This document shows positions 36,556-45,068 of a stretch of DNA of 64,000 nt, in pieces. This stretch comes from Antrihabitans cavernicola (lineage in GTDB: Bacteria > Actinomycetota > Actinomycetes > Mycobacteriales > Mycobacteriaceae). How positions within the stretch are numbered: position 1 is the first letter of the stretch; each line of letters opens with the position of its first letter. A program made the position numbers and the translations under genes. Below the pieces are notes generated by a model. That model searched no databases. It was given only the letters and a program-made list of their open reading frames with translations, and was not told the DNA's origin. Where the stretch lies: NCBI RefSeq assembly GCF_008297975.1, contig NZ_VLNY01000004.1, positions 248,001 to 312,000 on the forward strand. Direction: 5' to 3'.

Positions 36556-38079
36556 TCAGTGTCCAGGCCGCGTCATCACGTCTACGCAGTTTTCCGGCGC
36601 GCCTGAGATTCCGTTCAGCGCGTCTGCAGCGCGGGCGCGACCGAGATTCCATTCGAGTACGTCGCCGCGCGGTGTGTCGCCGCGCAGGATGCAGCTCGCC
36701 AGATCCTGCGGGAGTCCCGACATGATCGTGGGCGTCGCGTCGTCGCCGAGGGATTTCAGATACACCGCGTCGAGCTTGCCGGTGTCGTGAAACCGGTCGA
36801 TATTGCGTTGCGCGACCCAGGCTTCGGGATTGGCCACGCCGATCCCCAAAGCGAGTACCGCCGCCGAGAGCAGTGCGGCGCGCGGCAGCCAGGACCCGGA
36901 CAGTCGGATGCGCGCGATCAAGACGAACACCAGCAGCAGGCCCAGCCACAGCTCGAAAACGTCGACCAGCACCCGCAGCACCGTGAAGCCATAGGCCTGC
37001 TGATAGACGTTCATCCGAAACAGCGCCGATGCGACGACGACCAAAGCGAGCATGCACAGCAACCCGAACACGACGCGTTGGACGAACTGTTCGCTCGGAG
37101 TGTCCTTGGGCGCCTTGCGGCTTGCGATGGCCACGGTGACGAGGGCGAGGAAGGTCGCGGCAGTCAGCTGCCCGAAGCCCTGGTGTACGTAGTCGGCGTA
37201 GGTGAGTCCTGTTGTGCGCTGGACGTAATCGTGGCCGCCCCACATCGCGGTCGCCTGCGCGACGACGAAGGCCGCGAACACGACCACGACCAGCCCGACC
37301 GGTACCAGCCATTCGAACGGTCGGGTGACCCGCTTGCCTGCGGGGAGCGCGATCCGGTTGACGTTGGGCGGATTGATCGCCACGTAGCACGCAGTCAGCA
37401 CCATTCCCGCCACGAAAACGCCTGTGAAGGCGCGCAACACAACACCGTCGACGTTGATGTCGGGCACCAGCGCCTTCGCCCACGATCCGAAGATCGCGTC
37501 ACCGGAGGCAAAGAGACCACCGAAGATCACCAGCGCCACCAACGAGATCGACACGGTTCGAACCACCGGCCAGAGGATCGACACCCTCGACAATGCACCG
37601 AGAGTACGACCGAGTAGCGGCAATCCGCGTACCGCGGCGGCGACCCACGACGCTCCCGCGCCGAACATGGCCAACAGGCCGCGCGCATCGGTGAGGGCGG
37701 ACGTGACGAGCAGCCCGGTGACGAAAACGGCTATGACAGTGAGCCATTCGGCCGACCGGAGAACGACCAACGCCGACAGCGCGATGGCGACGACCGCCAA
37801 CGTCATCGTCCACGGAGCGCGCTTGCGGACGGACGCGTAGAGCACCAGGCTGCCGCACAGCAGCAGCACGACCAGCACGCCCAAACCGAGTTTCTGGTAC
37901 GGCAGTATCAGAGCAGCGACCAGCCCGATACCAGCCGAGGCAAGCAGCAGGTCTGGGCGGGTGGTGATGCCACGCTCCGGCCACGCCCGCCCGAACAGGG
38001 CGTCGACGAACGGCTGCTGTTCCGCCGGAGCAACTTCCGGTGTCGGTGGGATCGGGGGAGCGGGTGCGGGCACGGTCAT
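36556..38079 (-). CDS. Alternative product: stand-alone DUF4153/DUF4173 membrane protein from an internal start
   Basis: Same frame and stop as the fusion, starting at the ATG at 38079; 507 residues. The start is supported by AAGGAG (38086-38091) six bases upstream, one of the best Shine-Dalgarno sequences in the window. The N-terminal 50 residues are Pro-rich and cytosolic, followed by about ten TM helices. In relatives the kinase and this protein type are often separate genes, which makes this the more conservative gene model. It may be synthesised together with the fused form. Confidence 0.6.
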   Translation of the reverse strand: MTVPAPAPPIPPTPEVAPAEQQPFVDALFGRAWPERGITTRPDLLLASAGIGLVAALILPYQKLGLGVLVVLLLCGSLVLYASVRKRAPWTMTLAVVAIALSALVVLRSAEWLTVIAVFVTGLLVTSALTDARGLLAMFGAGASWVAAAVRGLPLLGRTLGALSRVSILWPVVRTVSISLVALVIFGGLFASGDAIFGSWAKALVPDINVDGVVLRAFTGVFVAGMVLTACYVAINPPNVNRIALPAGKRVTRPFEWLVPVGLVVVVFAAFVVAQATAMWGGHDYVQRTTGLTYADYVHQGFGQLTAATFLALVTVAIASRKAPKDTPSEQFVQRVVFGLLCMLALVVVASALFRMNVYQQAYGFTVLRVLVDVFELWLGLLLVFVLIARIRLSGSWLPRAALLSAAVLALGIGVANPEAWVAQRNIDRFHDTGKLDAVYLKSLGDDATPTIMSGLPQDLASCILRGDTPRGDVLEWNLGRARAADALNGISGAPENCVDVMTRPGH

Positions 38080-39108
38080 GATCGGCTCCTTCGGTGTGGT
38101 GCGGGGGTGTCTCGGTAGGACGGCGCGGACGCGCGCGCCCGGTCCGTTGGGCATGGGCGGCAGCACCGCGATCGAACCGCCGTGCAATTCGCAGACCCAG
38201 CTGGCGATCGCGAGGCCGAGGCCCGTTCCGCCCCCGGACTCGTCTGCGGTGCCGAAGCGGTCGAAGACCTGATCGGCTCGATCGAGCGGAATTCCAGGGC
38301 CCTGATCGTGGACCTCGAGTATCCATCGATCGGTGTCGATGCCCCGAACATCGACGTCGACGCGGCCGCCGTCGGGGCTGTGCCGGACGGCGTTGTCCAG
38401 CAGGTTTGCCAGCACCTGGGCGAGGCGGCCGGCATCTCCTTCGATCGAAAGGTTCTGTTCCACAGCCGATTCGATCGACACGCGGCGCAGTTCCGCACCC
38501 GAGCGAGCTTCGGCGACACCCTGATCGACCAGTTCCGCGAGGTCGACGGACGTGTAGTCGAGGGTCGCGATTCCGCCGTCGATCCGACTCAGGTCGAGGA
38601 GATCTGCGACCAGCTCGCTGAGCCGTTCCGCTTGCGCGAGAGCAGTGTGCAGCGCGGTCGAGTCGGGTGTGACGATGCCGTCGGCAAGATTCTCCAGCAA
38701 GGCCCGCTGAGCGGTGAGCGGCGTTCGCAGCTCGTGCGAGACGGTGGCAACCAGTTGGCGGCGCTGCTGATCGGACGCCGCGAGATCGGCCGCCATGGTG
38801 TTGAAGGCGCGCGCGAGCTCGCCGACTTCGTCCTTCGATGTGGTGCGGACCCGGCGCGAGTAGTCGCCGGTGGCCATCGCCGATGCGGCAGCGGTCATTT
38901 CGCGCAGCGGCGACGTCATGCCCCGCGCGAGCCACTGGGTGACGCCGAGCGCGGCAGCGACGGTAACGGGAACCGTCAACCATGCCGGTACGTCGGCGCG
39001 ATCACCGGACTCGGACACGATTGCCGCGGCAACGACGCTGAACGCGACCAGGATGCCGAGCTTGACCTTGATCGACCGGAAACCGTCGAGTGGTCGATCG
39101 CTGTTCAC
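36556..39108 (-). CDS. Sensor histidine kinase fused in frame to a DUF4153/DUF4173 membrane protein
   Basis: 850-codon frame without an internal stop. Residues 1-343 are a complete kinase: two N-terminal TM helices (about 15-31 and 42-60), a HAMP segment, HisKA with phospho-acceptor His125 in TVSHELRTPL, and HATPase with LLDNAVRHSPDG, DQGPGIP and GTGLGLAIASW. From residue 344 (Met) on comes a polytopic DUF4153/4173-type protein with about ten TM helices, ending in the family tail NIDRFHDTGKLDAVYLKSLGDDATP. GTG start overlaps the response-regulator stop (GTGA). A strong ribosome site lies before Met344, so separate synthesis of the second half is likely as well. Role unknown; signal probably envelope-related. 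Confidence 0.85.
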   Translation of the reverse strand: MNSDRPLDGFRSIKVKLGILVAFSVVAAAIVSESGDRADVPAWLTVPVTVAAALGVTQWLARGMTSPLREMTAAASAMATGDYSRRVRTTSKDEVGELARAFNTMAADLAASDQQRRQLVATVSHELRTPLTAQRALLENLADGIVTPDSTALHTALAQAERLSELVADLLDLSRIDGGIATLDYTSVDLAELVDQGVAEARSGAELRRVSIESAVEQNLSIEGDAGRLAQVLANLLDNAVRHSPDGGRVDVDVRGIDTDRWILEVHDQGPGIPLDRADQVFDRFGTADESGGGTGLGLAIASWVCELHGGSIAVLPPMPNGPGARVRAVLPRHPRTTPKEPIMTVPAPAPPIPPTPEVAPAEQQPFVDALFGRAWPERGITTRPDLLLASAGIGLVAALILPYQKLGLGVLVVLLLCGSLVLYASVRKRAPWTMTLAVVAIALSALVVLRSAEWLTVIAVFVTGLLVTSALTDARGLLAMFGAGASWVAAAVRGLPLLGRTLGALSRVSILWPVVRTVSISLVALVIFGGLFASGDAIFGSWAKALVPDINVDGVVLRAFTGVFVAGMVLTACYVAINPPNVNRIALPAGKRVTRPFEWLVPVGLVVVVFAAFVVAQATAMWGGHDYVQRTTGLTYADYVHQGFGQLTAATFLALVTVAIASRKAPKDTPSEQFVQRVVFGLLCMLALVVVASALFRMNVYQQAYGFTVLRVLVDVFELWLGLLLVFVLIARIRLSGSWLPRAALLSAAVLALGIGVANPEAWVAQRNIDRFHDTGKLDAVYLKSLGDDATPTIMSGLPQDLASCILRGDTPRGDVLEWNLGRARAADALNGISGAPENCVDVMTRPGH
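38086..38091 (-). promoter_or_regulatory. Internal Shine-Dalgarno inside the kinase fusion frame
   Basis: AAGGAG six bases before the ATG at 38079, inside an open frame that continues from the kinase. It decides the internal start. Confidence 0.7.
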
Positions 39109-39806
39109 TGCTCGACCGCAAGGGCGTAGCCGACGCCGTGCACGGTCCGGAGCCGTTGCCCACCGATCTTGGCGCGCACGGCTTTCACGTGGCTGTCGAG
39201 GGTGCGGGTGCCCGCGGCGTCGGCCCAACCCCACACCTCGCGCATCAGCTCGTCGCGGGTTCGCACCGTGCCGGGCTCGACGGCGAGTGCGAGAACGAGA
39301 TCGAATTCGAGAGGTGTCAGATGGACGTCGATGCCGTCGACGGTGACCCGTCGAGCGTTGCGATCGATGGCGAGTGTGTCGACGGTCAGCAGTGGCTGGG
39401 CCTCGTCGGCCAGTGACCTGGCGCGGTCGACGCGACGCAAGAGCGCACGAATCCGGGCGACGACTTCGCGCATGCGGAACGGTTTGGTGACGTAATCGTC
39501 CGCGCCGACGCCGAGCCCGACCAGCAGATCGGTCTCGTCGGTCCGAGCCGTGAGCATCAGAACCGGAACAGGGCGGGACGCCTGAATTCGGCGGCACACT
39601 TCGAGGCCGTCGAAGCCCGGGAGCATGACGTCGAGTACGACGAGGTCGGGCCGATGCTCGTCGGCAGCCGCGACGGCGGTGGGCCCGTCGAATGCTTGGG
39701 CGACGCGGAATCCCTCCGCCACAAGGCGATCCGTGACAGCTTGATTGATCGTGAGGTCGTCTTCGACGACGAGGATCAGCGGCTGAGCAGGCGCCGGAAT
39801 GGTCAT
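39105..39806 (-). CDS. OmpR/PhoB-family response regulator
   Basis: 233-residue regulator. The receiver domain has acidic residues in LVVEDD, phospho-acceptor Asp59 in VLDVMLPGFDG and Lys in VTKPF. The C-terminal winged helix has LTPLEFDLVLALA and the recognition segment TLDSHVKAVRAKIG, then VHGVGYAL. It is followed by its kinase with a 4-bp overlap. The 240-bp gap upstream (39807-40046) contains no gene and only its presumed promoter. Confidence 0.95.
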   Translation of the reverse strand: MTIPAPAQPLILVVEDDLTINQAVTDRLVAEGFRVAQAFDGPTAVAAADEHRPDLVVLDVMLPGFDGLEVCRRIQASRPVPVLMLTARTDETDLLVGLGVGADDYVTKPFRMREVVARIRALLRRVDRARSLADEAQPLLTVDTLAIDRNARRVTVDGIDVHLTPLEFDLVLALAVEPGTVRTRDELMREVWGWADAAGTRTLDSHVKAVRAKIGGQRLRTVHGVGYALAVEQ

Positions 39807-40046
39807 GGACTCACATTAGGTGGGCGGTCCTGCAGGTCGCGCGCGTGAATTGTGGAGATCCTGTGAAGGTCTGCCCGCACCGGATGGAACGGGCGCCGTC
39901 ATGTCTTGTCCGGAGATCGTCGACCGGAGCAGTCGGCTTTGTATGACGATCTTCTCGACAATGGTGATCGAACGTCGCGAAGCTCATGACCTCGCATAGT
40001 GACGCGACACCGACATGACGGGCGCCCGAGTCTGTGCCTGCCCTAC

Positions 40047-40715
40047 CTATTGGGCGACTACGCCGTTCACCGGCGCCGGCGCGGGTCCGGGCGGAGCTGT
40101 GAGGCCGCGAGCGGCGCCTACGCCCGCGCCGATCGCGCCGCCGATCACGGCGAACGGTGCGGCGGTGACGACGGCGCCGATGGCAGCACCGAGCGGCGGC
40201 CCGACCACCAGTCCGGCCGGAAGGAACGGAACACCGGCGATCAGGCCGGCGACACCGCCGACGAGGCCACCAGCAGCGGCCAGGGGAAGACCGACGGTCA
40301 GTGTTGCGGCGGTGGCACCGACAGCGGCGTCACCGATCGTGGCCCCGGCAGCGCTCTGCGCACGGGCGGGGTCCACGCCCTGCGACATATAGAAGTCGGC
40401 GGTCTGCGCCTCGGCGCCTGCGGCGGCGTCGTTGACCATCTTGGCCTGGCCTGCGTCGACGAAGTACGGGGTGTCGATCTGCACATCGCCCATGCGGATC
40501 TTTCCCGGCGGGGGCGCGATCGGAGCCGCGACCGGAGTCAGAGCGGGCTGGAGCGCCTGCGCCTGGGGTGCGACGGGGGCAGGTGCGGGGGCGGCGTTTG
40601 CCGCACCGGCACCTGCGACGGCGATGACCAGCGGAACCGCGCCGACAGCGACCATGGAGCTCGTGCGATGCCTTTGCACCTGGGCCCTGTGGCGTCCGTG
40701 CTTCTGCGTGCCCAT
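40047..40715 (-). CDS. Secreted Ala/Gly/Pro-rich hydrophobic protein of unknown function
   Basis: 222-residue protein with a basic N-terminus (TQKHGRHRAQVQRHR) and a signal peptide ending near AGAANAAPA. A Pro/Ala linker is followed by GKIRMGDVQIDTPYF and then two long Gly/Ala-rich hydrophobic stretches (about residues 125-205) that could insert into a membrane. Homologues are common in Rhodococcus and Nocardia, but no function is known to me. The ATG at 40715 has AGAGG eight bases before it; upstream Met codons at 40721 and 40748 are possible. Confidence 0.75.
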   Translation of the reverse strand: MGTQKHGRHRAQVQRHRTSSMVAVGAVPLVIAVAGAGAANAAPAPAPVAPQAQALQPALTPVAAPIAPPPGKIRMGDVQIDTPYFVDAGQAKMVNDAAAGAEAQTADFYMSQGVDPARAQSAAGATIGDAAVGATAATLTVGLPLAAAGGLVGGVAGLIAGVPFLPAGLVVGPPLGAAIGAVVTAAPFAVIGGAIGAGVGAARGLTAPPGPAPAPVNGVVAQ

Positions 40716-40820
40716 CTCCATGACCTCTTTCGTCGGTTTGTCGCACAACTTGCGAGCTATTCGGACCCGACGCGGGTGCGGATTGGTGCGAATGTGCGAG
40801 AGGCGCGAAATCGACGTCCG

Positions 40821-41555
40821 CTACCAGGCGACAGGGCCGTTCGAATCGACGAACGTTCCCGATCGTGCGTCGGCGGGAAGTGTGGCGGCTGCGACCACGA
40901 CGGCCGCCGCCTGGCTCGCGGTGAGCGGAGCCTGTTCGCGGTTGATCGGGGTGAGATCGGTCTGTACGAAGCCGGGGCAGACGGACGTCACCGTGATCCC
41001 GGAGTCTGCAAGTCGCTTGGACAAGCTGATGGTGATGCTGTTCAACGCTGCTTTGGAGCTTTGATAGGCAGGCACGATCGTCTGGAAGTAGGGCGAGCTC
41101 GGGTCGGCTTGATCACCGAGTGAGCCCATCGTGCTCGAAACGTTCACGATGCGTCCCATCGCGCTTCGCCGCAGCAACGGGAGAAGGGCTTCGGTGACGG
41201 CGACCGCCCCGAAAACGTTGGTTTCGAATGTCGATCGAAAAGTATCGAGGTCCGCGAACTCGTGGTCGGTGGCATCAGTTGCCTCCGGCAGGATGCCGGC
41301 ATTGTTGACCAACACGTCGAGACGCCCAACGGTTCTTTCGATCTGATCGCGAGCGGCGGCGATGCTCCGCGCGGACGTCACGTCGAGCTCGGCTGCCTGC
41401 ACGTCCAAGCCGTTCGCGCGCAGTTCTGCGGCAGCGCTCTCTGCCCGATCACGACGCCGTGCGGTGAGAACGACGCAATAACCAGCCTGGGCGAGTGCCT
41501 TGCTGGTGGCGAAGCCGAGTCCGCGATTTGCGCCGGTGACGAGTGCGACGGTCAT
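40821..41555 (-). CDS. Short-chain dehydrogenase/reductase
   Basis: 244-residue classical SDR. Cofactor motif TGANRGLGFATSKAL (TGxxxGxG), NNAG motif in VLVNNAGILPE, catalytic Ser in VNVSSTMG and the YxxxK motif YQSSK. The Arg-rich segment TARRRDR after the second strand favours NADP(H). The substrate is unknown. It is divergent from the type VII-like operon and in the same direction as the secreted protein gene. Confidence 0.88.
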   Translation of the reverse strand: MTVALVTGANRGLGFATSKALAQAGYCVVLTARRRDRAESAAAELRANGLDVQAAELDVTSARSIAAARDQIERTVGRLDVLVNNAGILPEATDATDHEFADLDTFRSTFETNVFGAVAVTEALLPLLRRSAMGRIVNVSSTMGSLGDQADPSSPYFQTIVPAYQSSKAALNSITISLSKRLADSGITVTSVCPGFVQTDLTPINREQAPLTASQAAAVVVAAATLPADARSGTFVDSNGPVAW

Positions 41556-41721
41556 GGGTATCCAATCGATTCGGTGGAGGAGCGAGTGCGCTCAACCTGG
41601 AAGACGCTGTGCGCCTGCGATTCGTGAGATCGCTCTTTTCCCGCGGATTCGCGAATGGAATGCTGCTAGCATCGCGACCAGTGCGGATCGACGCACATTC
41701 ATTCCGGGGGGGATGGCGACA

Positions 41722-42027
41722 ATGGGGACGAATCTCGAAGTCGACACGGCTGCCTTACGCGGCCTGGCGACTGCCTTGAACGACGACGCAGATCAAGTGG
41801 CGCAACTCGATCCGGCTCGACCGATAGCGGCTGCGGCGCTCGAAATGCCGTCGTCGCAGGTGGGTGCTGCGGTGGGCGCGGCCGCCGATCCGGTGGCGAA
41901 GTCGTATCGCCGCATGGCAGATCAGATCAGGTCGATGTCAGCTGCGGCGCAGACGAACGCCACCAGTTACGACGCGACCGAAGAGGCGTTTCGCCGCCAG
42001 TTCATGCTCTACCGACTCGGCTTGTAG
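41722..42027 (+). CDS. EspC-like type VII secretion target (WXG100-fold)
   Basis: 101-residue all-helical protein starting MGTNLEVDTAALRGLATAL. It has the helix-turn-helix pattern of WXG100/EspC proteins without a clear WxG, and a C-terminal YxxxE-like secretion tail region (SYDATEEAFRRQFM). Such proteins pair in helical bundles with partners exported by ESX systems. ATG at 41722 is preferred because a G-rich ribosome site lies nine bases upstream; ATG at 41713 is too close to it. Its stop overlaps the start of the DUF1023 gene. Confidence 0.75.
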   Translation: MGTNLEVDTAALRGLATALNDDADQVAQLDPARPIAAAALEMPSSQVGAAVGAAADPVAKSYRRMADQIRSMSAAAQTNATSYDATEEAFRRQFMLYRLGL

Positions 42028-43652
42028 TGCGTACGACGCTCACCCAATTGCGGGGCTGGCGTCCGGAAGCTCTCGCCACCGCAGGCGCCGATCTCGCGAC
42101 GGTGATCAGAGCCTTCGACGACGCAATCGTGTTGGTGGACAGGCATGTCGACCAGGCAATGCTCGCATGGCAGGGAGCCGCCGCGACCGCTGCGTCGGCG
42201 CGCGCACTGTCGAGCACACTGAGCGGAACGCACATCGTCACCGCTGTGTTCGCCACGGCCGATGCCTTGAGTGGAGCCGCGGCGGTGCTGGGCCCTGCCA
42301 CCTCGTCCGCGTTGGGCATCGCCACCGAGGCCACCGAATCCGGCTTCACGGTAGGCGACGACGGCAGCGTGACGGCACCGACCTTTGCGTCCGGCAATCC
42401 ATTGCTGGACTTGCTTTTCCAATCGCAGCTGGACGAACGCGCGGCGACGCTGCAGGCACGTCTTTTTGCCGCACTCGATTCCGCGGGCGAGATCGACGAG
42501 TCCTCCGCCCGGCGGCTTGCCGTCGTATCGGGAGATGTCGAGAGCCTGCTGCACGCGCCGGGCGGCAACCCGTTGGCGGAGCCTGTTCGTGCTGTCATCG
42601 AGGGCTACGCCTTTCTGCCCGACGATCCGAAGGCGTTCGCCGCCTTCTGGTCCAAACTCGGGTCCGTCGACAAGGACGCGCTGTTCGCCTACGACCAGAC
42701 GATCGGCAATCGCGACGGCATGCCCGCCAACGACAGAGATCATTACAACCGGCGCTACCTCGATCGGCTGGCGGAGCGCGCCCGGGCAGACCTGGAATTC
42801 CTCGATCGCCTACCGAATCGCGAAAGCGACTGGGCCAGAACCGCGCTCATGACCGAGGCCGCCGGGTACAGCGCCGTTCGCGAGCAACTCGAGGTCCAGG
42901 ACGTGCCGAGGTTCTTGCTGCACATCGACGACCACGGCCGCGCGGCACTGGCTTTGAACAATCCTGACACCGCGGACAACGTCGCGACGTTCGTTCCCGG
43001 CACCGGTTCCACCCTCACCCATATCGGCGGGGACCTGAACAGATCGCGCGCCATGCTCGACGCGGCTACGGCAGCGGATGCGCAAGCATCCACTTCGGTG
43101 ATCGCGTGGAACGGCTACAACGCACCGCAGAGCATCGTTCCGGATGCAGCAGGCGATCGATTCGCCGAGCGCGGCGCTACCGAGCTCGATCGCTTTCAGG
43201 ACGGCTTGCGCGCCGTCCGATTCGGTGGCCCGTCCCACAACGTGGTTATCGGCCACAGTTACGGCAGCACGCTGATCGGAGTGGCGGCGAGCCAGGGCGG
43301 ATCGTTGGCCGCCGACGATCTGGTGTTCGTCGGTAGCCCCGGCGTCGAAGTGTCCCGCGTCGACGATCTTCGACTCGACGGCACTGCGCTGTCGGACAAC
43401 CGGTCGCTGTCGGACAACCGTTCGCCGTCGGACAACCGGTCGCACGTCTTCGTGATCGCATCGCCGACCGATCCGGTGCCGATGATCGCGGATCTGGTCG
43501 GCGACCTGGCACACGGGCCCAACCCGGCGCGCGATTCGTTCGGTGCAACCGTGCTGTCGGCGCCGCCGGGATCGCACAGCGCGTACTGGGATCGGGGCAA
43601 TCCAGCCTTGGTGCAGATGGGGAAAATCATTGTCGGACAGGGGGAGTCGTGA
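42027..43652 (+). CDS. DUF1023 alpha/beta hydrolase with N-terminal WXG-like helical domain
   Basis: 541-residue protein. Residues 1-100 form a helical WXG-like region (MLAWQG at about 45-50), matching the EspC-like protein encoded before it, and residues about 280-530 form a DUF1023 alpha/beta-hydrolase with the nucleophile elbow VIGHSYGSTLIG and the catalytic His near PPGSHSAYWD. A three-fold exact 18-bp tandem repeat (43389-43442) encodes (L/P)SDNRS repeats in a surface loop. Probably exported or surface-located with the small partner; the substrate (lipid or ester) is unknown. GTG start in TAGTG. Confidence 0.85.
   Translation: MRTTLTQLRGWRPEALATAGADLATVIRAFDDAIVLVDRHVDQAMLAWQGAAATAASARALSSTLSGTHIVTAVFATADALSGAAAVLGPATSSALGIATEATESGFTVGDDGSVTAPTFASGNPLLDLLFQSQLDERAATLQARLFAALDSAGEIDESSARRLAVVSGDVESLLHAPGGNPLAEPVRAVIEGYAFLPDDPKAFAAFWSKLGSVDKDALFAYDQTIGNRDGMPANDRDHYNRRYLDRLAERARADLEFLDRLPNRESDWARTALMTEAAGYSAVREQLEVQDVPRFLLHIDDHGRAALALNNPDTADNVATFVPGTGSTLTHIGGDLNRSRAMLDAATAADAQASTSVIAWNGYNAPQSIVPDAAGDRFAERGATELDRFQDGLRAVRFGGPSHNVVIGHSYGSTLIGVAASQGGSLAADDLVFVGSPGVEVSRVDDLRLDGTALSDNRSLSDNRSPSDNRSHVFVIASPTDPVPMIADLVGDLAHGPNPARDSFGATVLSAPPGSHSAYWDRGNPALVQMGKIIVGQGES
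43389..43442 (+). repeat. Three tandem 18-bp repeats inside the DUF1023 gene
   Basis: Units CTGTCGGACAACCGGTCG, CTGTCGGACAACCGTTCG and CCGTCGGACAACCGGTCG. They stay in frame and each encodes a six-residue SDNRS-type unit, so copy number could vary by slippage without a frameshift. Confidence 0.9.
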
Positions 43653-44050
43653 ACAAGATTGTCGTGAACACTCATGAGTTGGACGCAGTCGCCAGGCGTG
43701 CGCGGCGCGTGCAGGACGGCGTCGAGCAGGTTCGCGGGCGCGCCACGTCCTCGTGCGGTGAGGTGAGCGTGCAAGTCGGAGCGGACGGCAGAATCTGCGA
43801 GCTGGCGATCAGCGAAGACGCAGTGGGGCTGGGATCGGAGCGGATGGCGGAATTGATCTCGCAAGTGCACCGTGCCGCCCTTGCGGAGGCGGACTGTGCG
43901 GCCCGGGCGGTGCGACAGGAACTGGCGGAGGTCCCAGCTGTCGCACGGGTGGCCCGCACGATCGAAACGACATTGGACGTAGAAGAACCGAGTGGCAGGT
44001 TCGAGGCCACGTCGATCCTGCACGATCCGCTACTGCGGCGGGGTTACTGA
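43649..44050 (+). CDS. YbaB/EbfC-like protein of the type VII-associated cassette
   Basis: 133-residue protein. Residues 1-100 resemble the YbaB fold: an N-terminal helix, then the strand pair GEVSVQVGADGRICELAIS and a C-terminal helix with REL-type residues. YbaB proteins bind DNA, but the actinobacterial members next to WXG-like and DUF1023 genes probably serve as secretion partners. GTG start overlaps the hydrolase stop (GTGA). Its 3' end overlaps the convergent GlxA-type regulator gene by 21 bp. Confidence 0.75.
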   Translation: MNKIVVNTHELDAVARRARRVQDGVEQVRGRATSSCGEVSVQVGADGRICELAISEDAVGLGSERMAELISQVHRAALAEADCAARAVRQELAEVPAVARVARTIETTLDVEEPSGRFEATSILHDPLLRRGY

Positions 44051-44998
44051 CGAACGATCCTGAAACGATGCGCGGTGCGCTGCGGGACTGGTTCCGAGGA
44101 TGCGGCCGAAGTGATGCCGCATGGTCACGGCGGTCCCGAAACCTGTTCTGTCGGCTATGCGTTCGACGGTCTCGCTTGTCGATTCCAGGAGTAGGCGGGC
44201 ACGATCTGCCCGTTGCTGCAATAGCCACTGCTGCGGGCTGCTCCCCGTTCGCTCGCGAAAGCGGCGGGTGAAGGTGCGACGCGACATCACGGCGACCGCC
44301 GCCCACTGATCCAACTCGACGGGCTCGGCCAGATTCGTCCGCGCCCACACCATGGCGTGCTCGATCGGATCGTGATCGGCGTCGGCGGCGATGGGCACCG
44401 GAATGTATTGTGCCTGTGAGCCGTTGCGATGCGGCGCGAGGACGAGTGTGCGGGCCAGGTCCATGGCATAGGCGCTGCCGTGTTCCGATCTGACCAGATG
44501 CAAGCAACAGTCCAGTGCTGCGGCGACACCGGCCGAGGTGACGATGTCGCCGAGATCGGACCACAGCACGTCGGAGCGAACGTTCACGTGGGGAAACGTC
44601 GCCGCAAGCGCTTTGGCTGCGGACCAATGCGTCACCACGTCGCGTCCGTCGGCCAGGCCGGACTCGGCGATCGCCCACGAACCCAGACACAGTCCGACGA
44701 TGCGAGCTCCGCGATGGTGCGCCAGGTGCAGCGCGTCACGAAGTCCGGGCGAGACGGTCTTCGCCGGAATCCAACTCGGAATCACGACGGTGTCTGCCCG
44801 CTCGAAGGCGTCGAGTCCGTGCCGGATCACGATGTCGTAGCCGGCGGGCGTCGTCATCGGCCCTGGCGTCTCGGCGCAGACTTCGACTCGATAGTCGGAG
44901 TCGAAGCTGTCCAGACCTGCCGCGCCGAACACCAGGGTCGGCACCGACAGGTGAAATGGGCTGATGTTGTCGAAGGCCAGCACTGCCACGGATCGCAT
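44030..44998 (-). CDS. GlxA-type AraC-family regulator with DJ-1/PfpI domain
   Basis: 322-residue regulator. N-terminal DJ-1/PfpI domain (about residues 1-170) with the elbow IVGLCLGSWAIAESG; the Cys is present, though these domains are usually sensors rather than proteases. C-terminal AraC helix-turn-helix pair: VMSRRTFTRRFRERTGSSPQQWL and VERIADRTGFGTAVTMRHHFGRI (key residues only). Target unknown; the divergent metallo-hydrolase gene 70 bp away is the obvious candidate. Confidence 0.92.
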   Translation of the reverse strand: MRSVAVLAFDNISPFHLSVPTLVFGAAGLDSFDSDYRVEVCAETPGPMTTPAGYDIVIRHGLDAFERADTVVIPSWIPAKTVSPGLRDALHLAHHRGARIVGLCLGSWAIAESGLADGRDVVTHWSAAKALAATFPHVNVRSDVLWSDLGDIVTSAGVAAALDCCLHLVRSEHGSAYAMDLARTLVLAPHRNGSQAQYIPVPIAADADHDPIEHAMVWARTNLAEPVELDQWAAVAVMSRRTFTRRFRERTGSSPQQWLLQQRADRARLLLESTSETVERIADRTGFGTAVTMRHHFGRILGTSPAAHRASFQDRSSVTPPQ

Positions 44999-45068
44999 GG
45001 CCCGATTTTAGCGCTACGCGGCCTTCGGGTCACTGTCGAACGCAACTCGATCGGCAGAGTGTGGAGGC

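Noticed and set aside
39109-39597. Upstream extension of the kinase-fusion frame into the response regulator
   Set aside because: Arg-rich shadow of the receiver gene; GTG at 39108 gives the normal kinase N-terminus.
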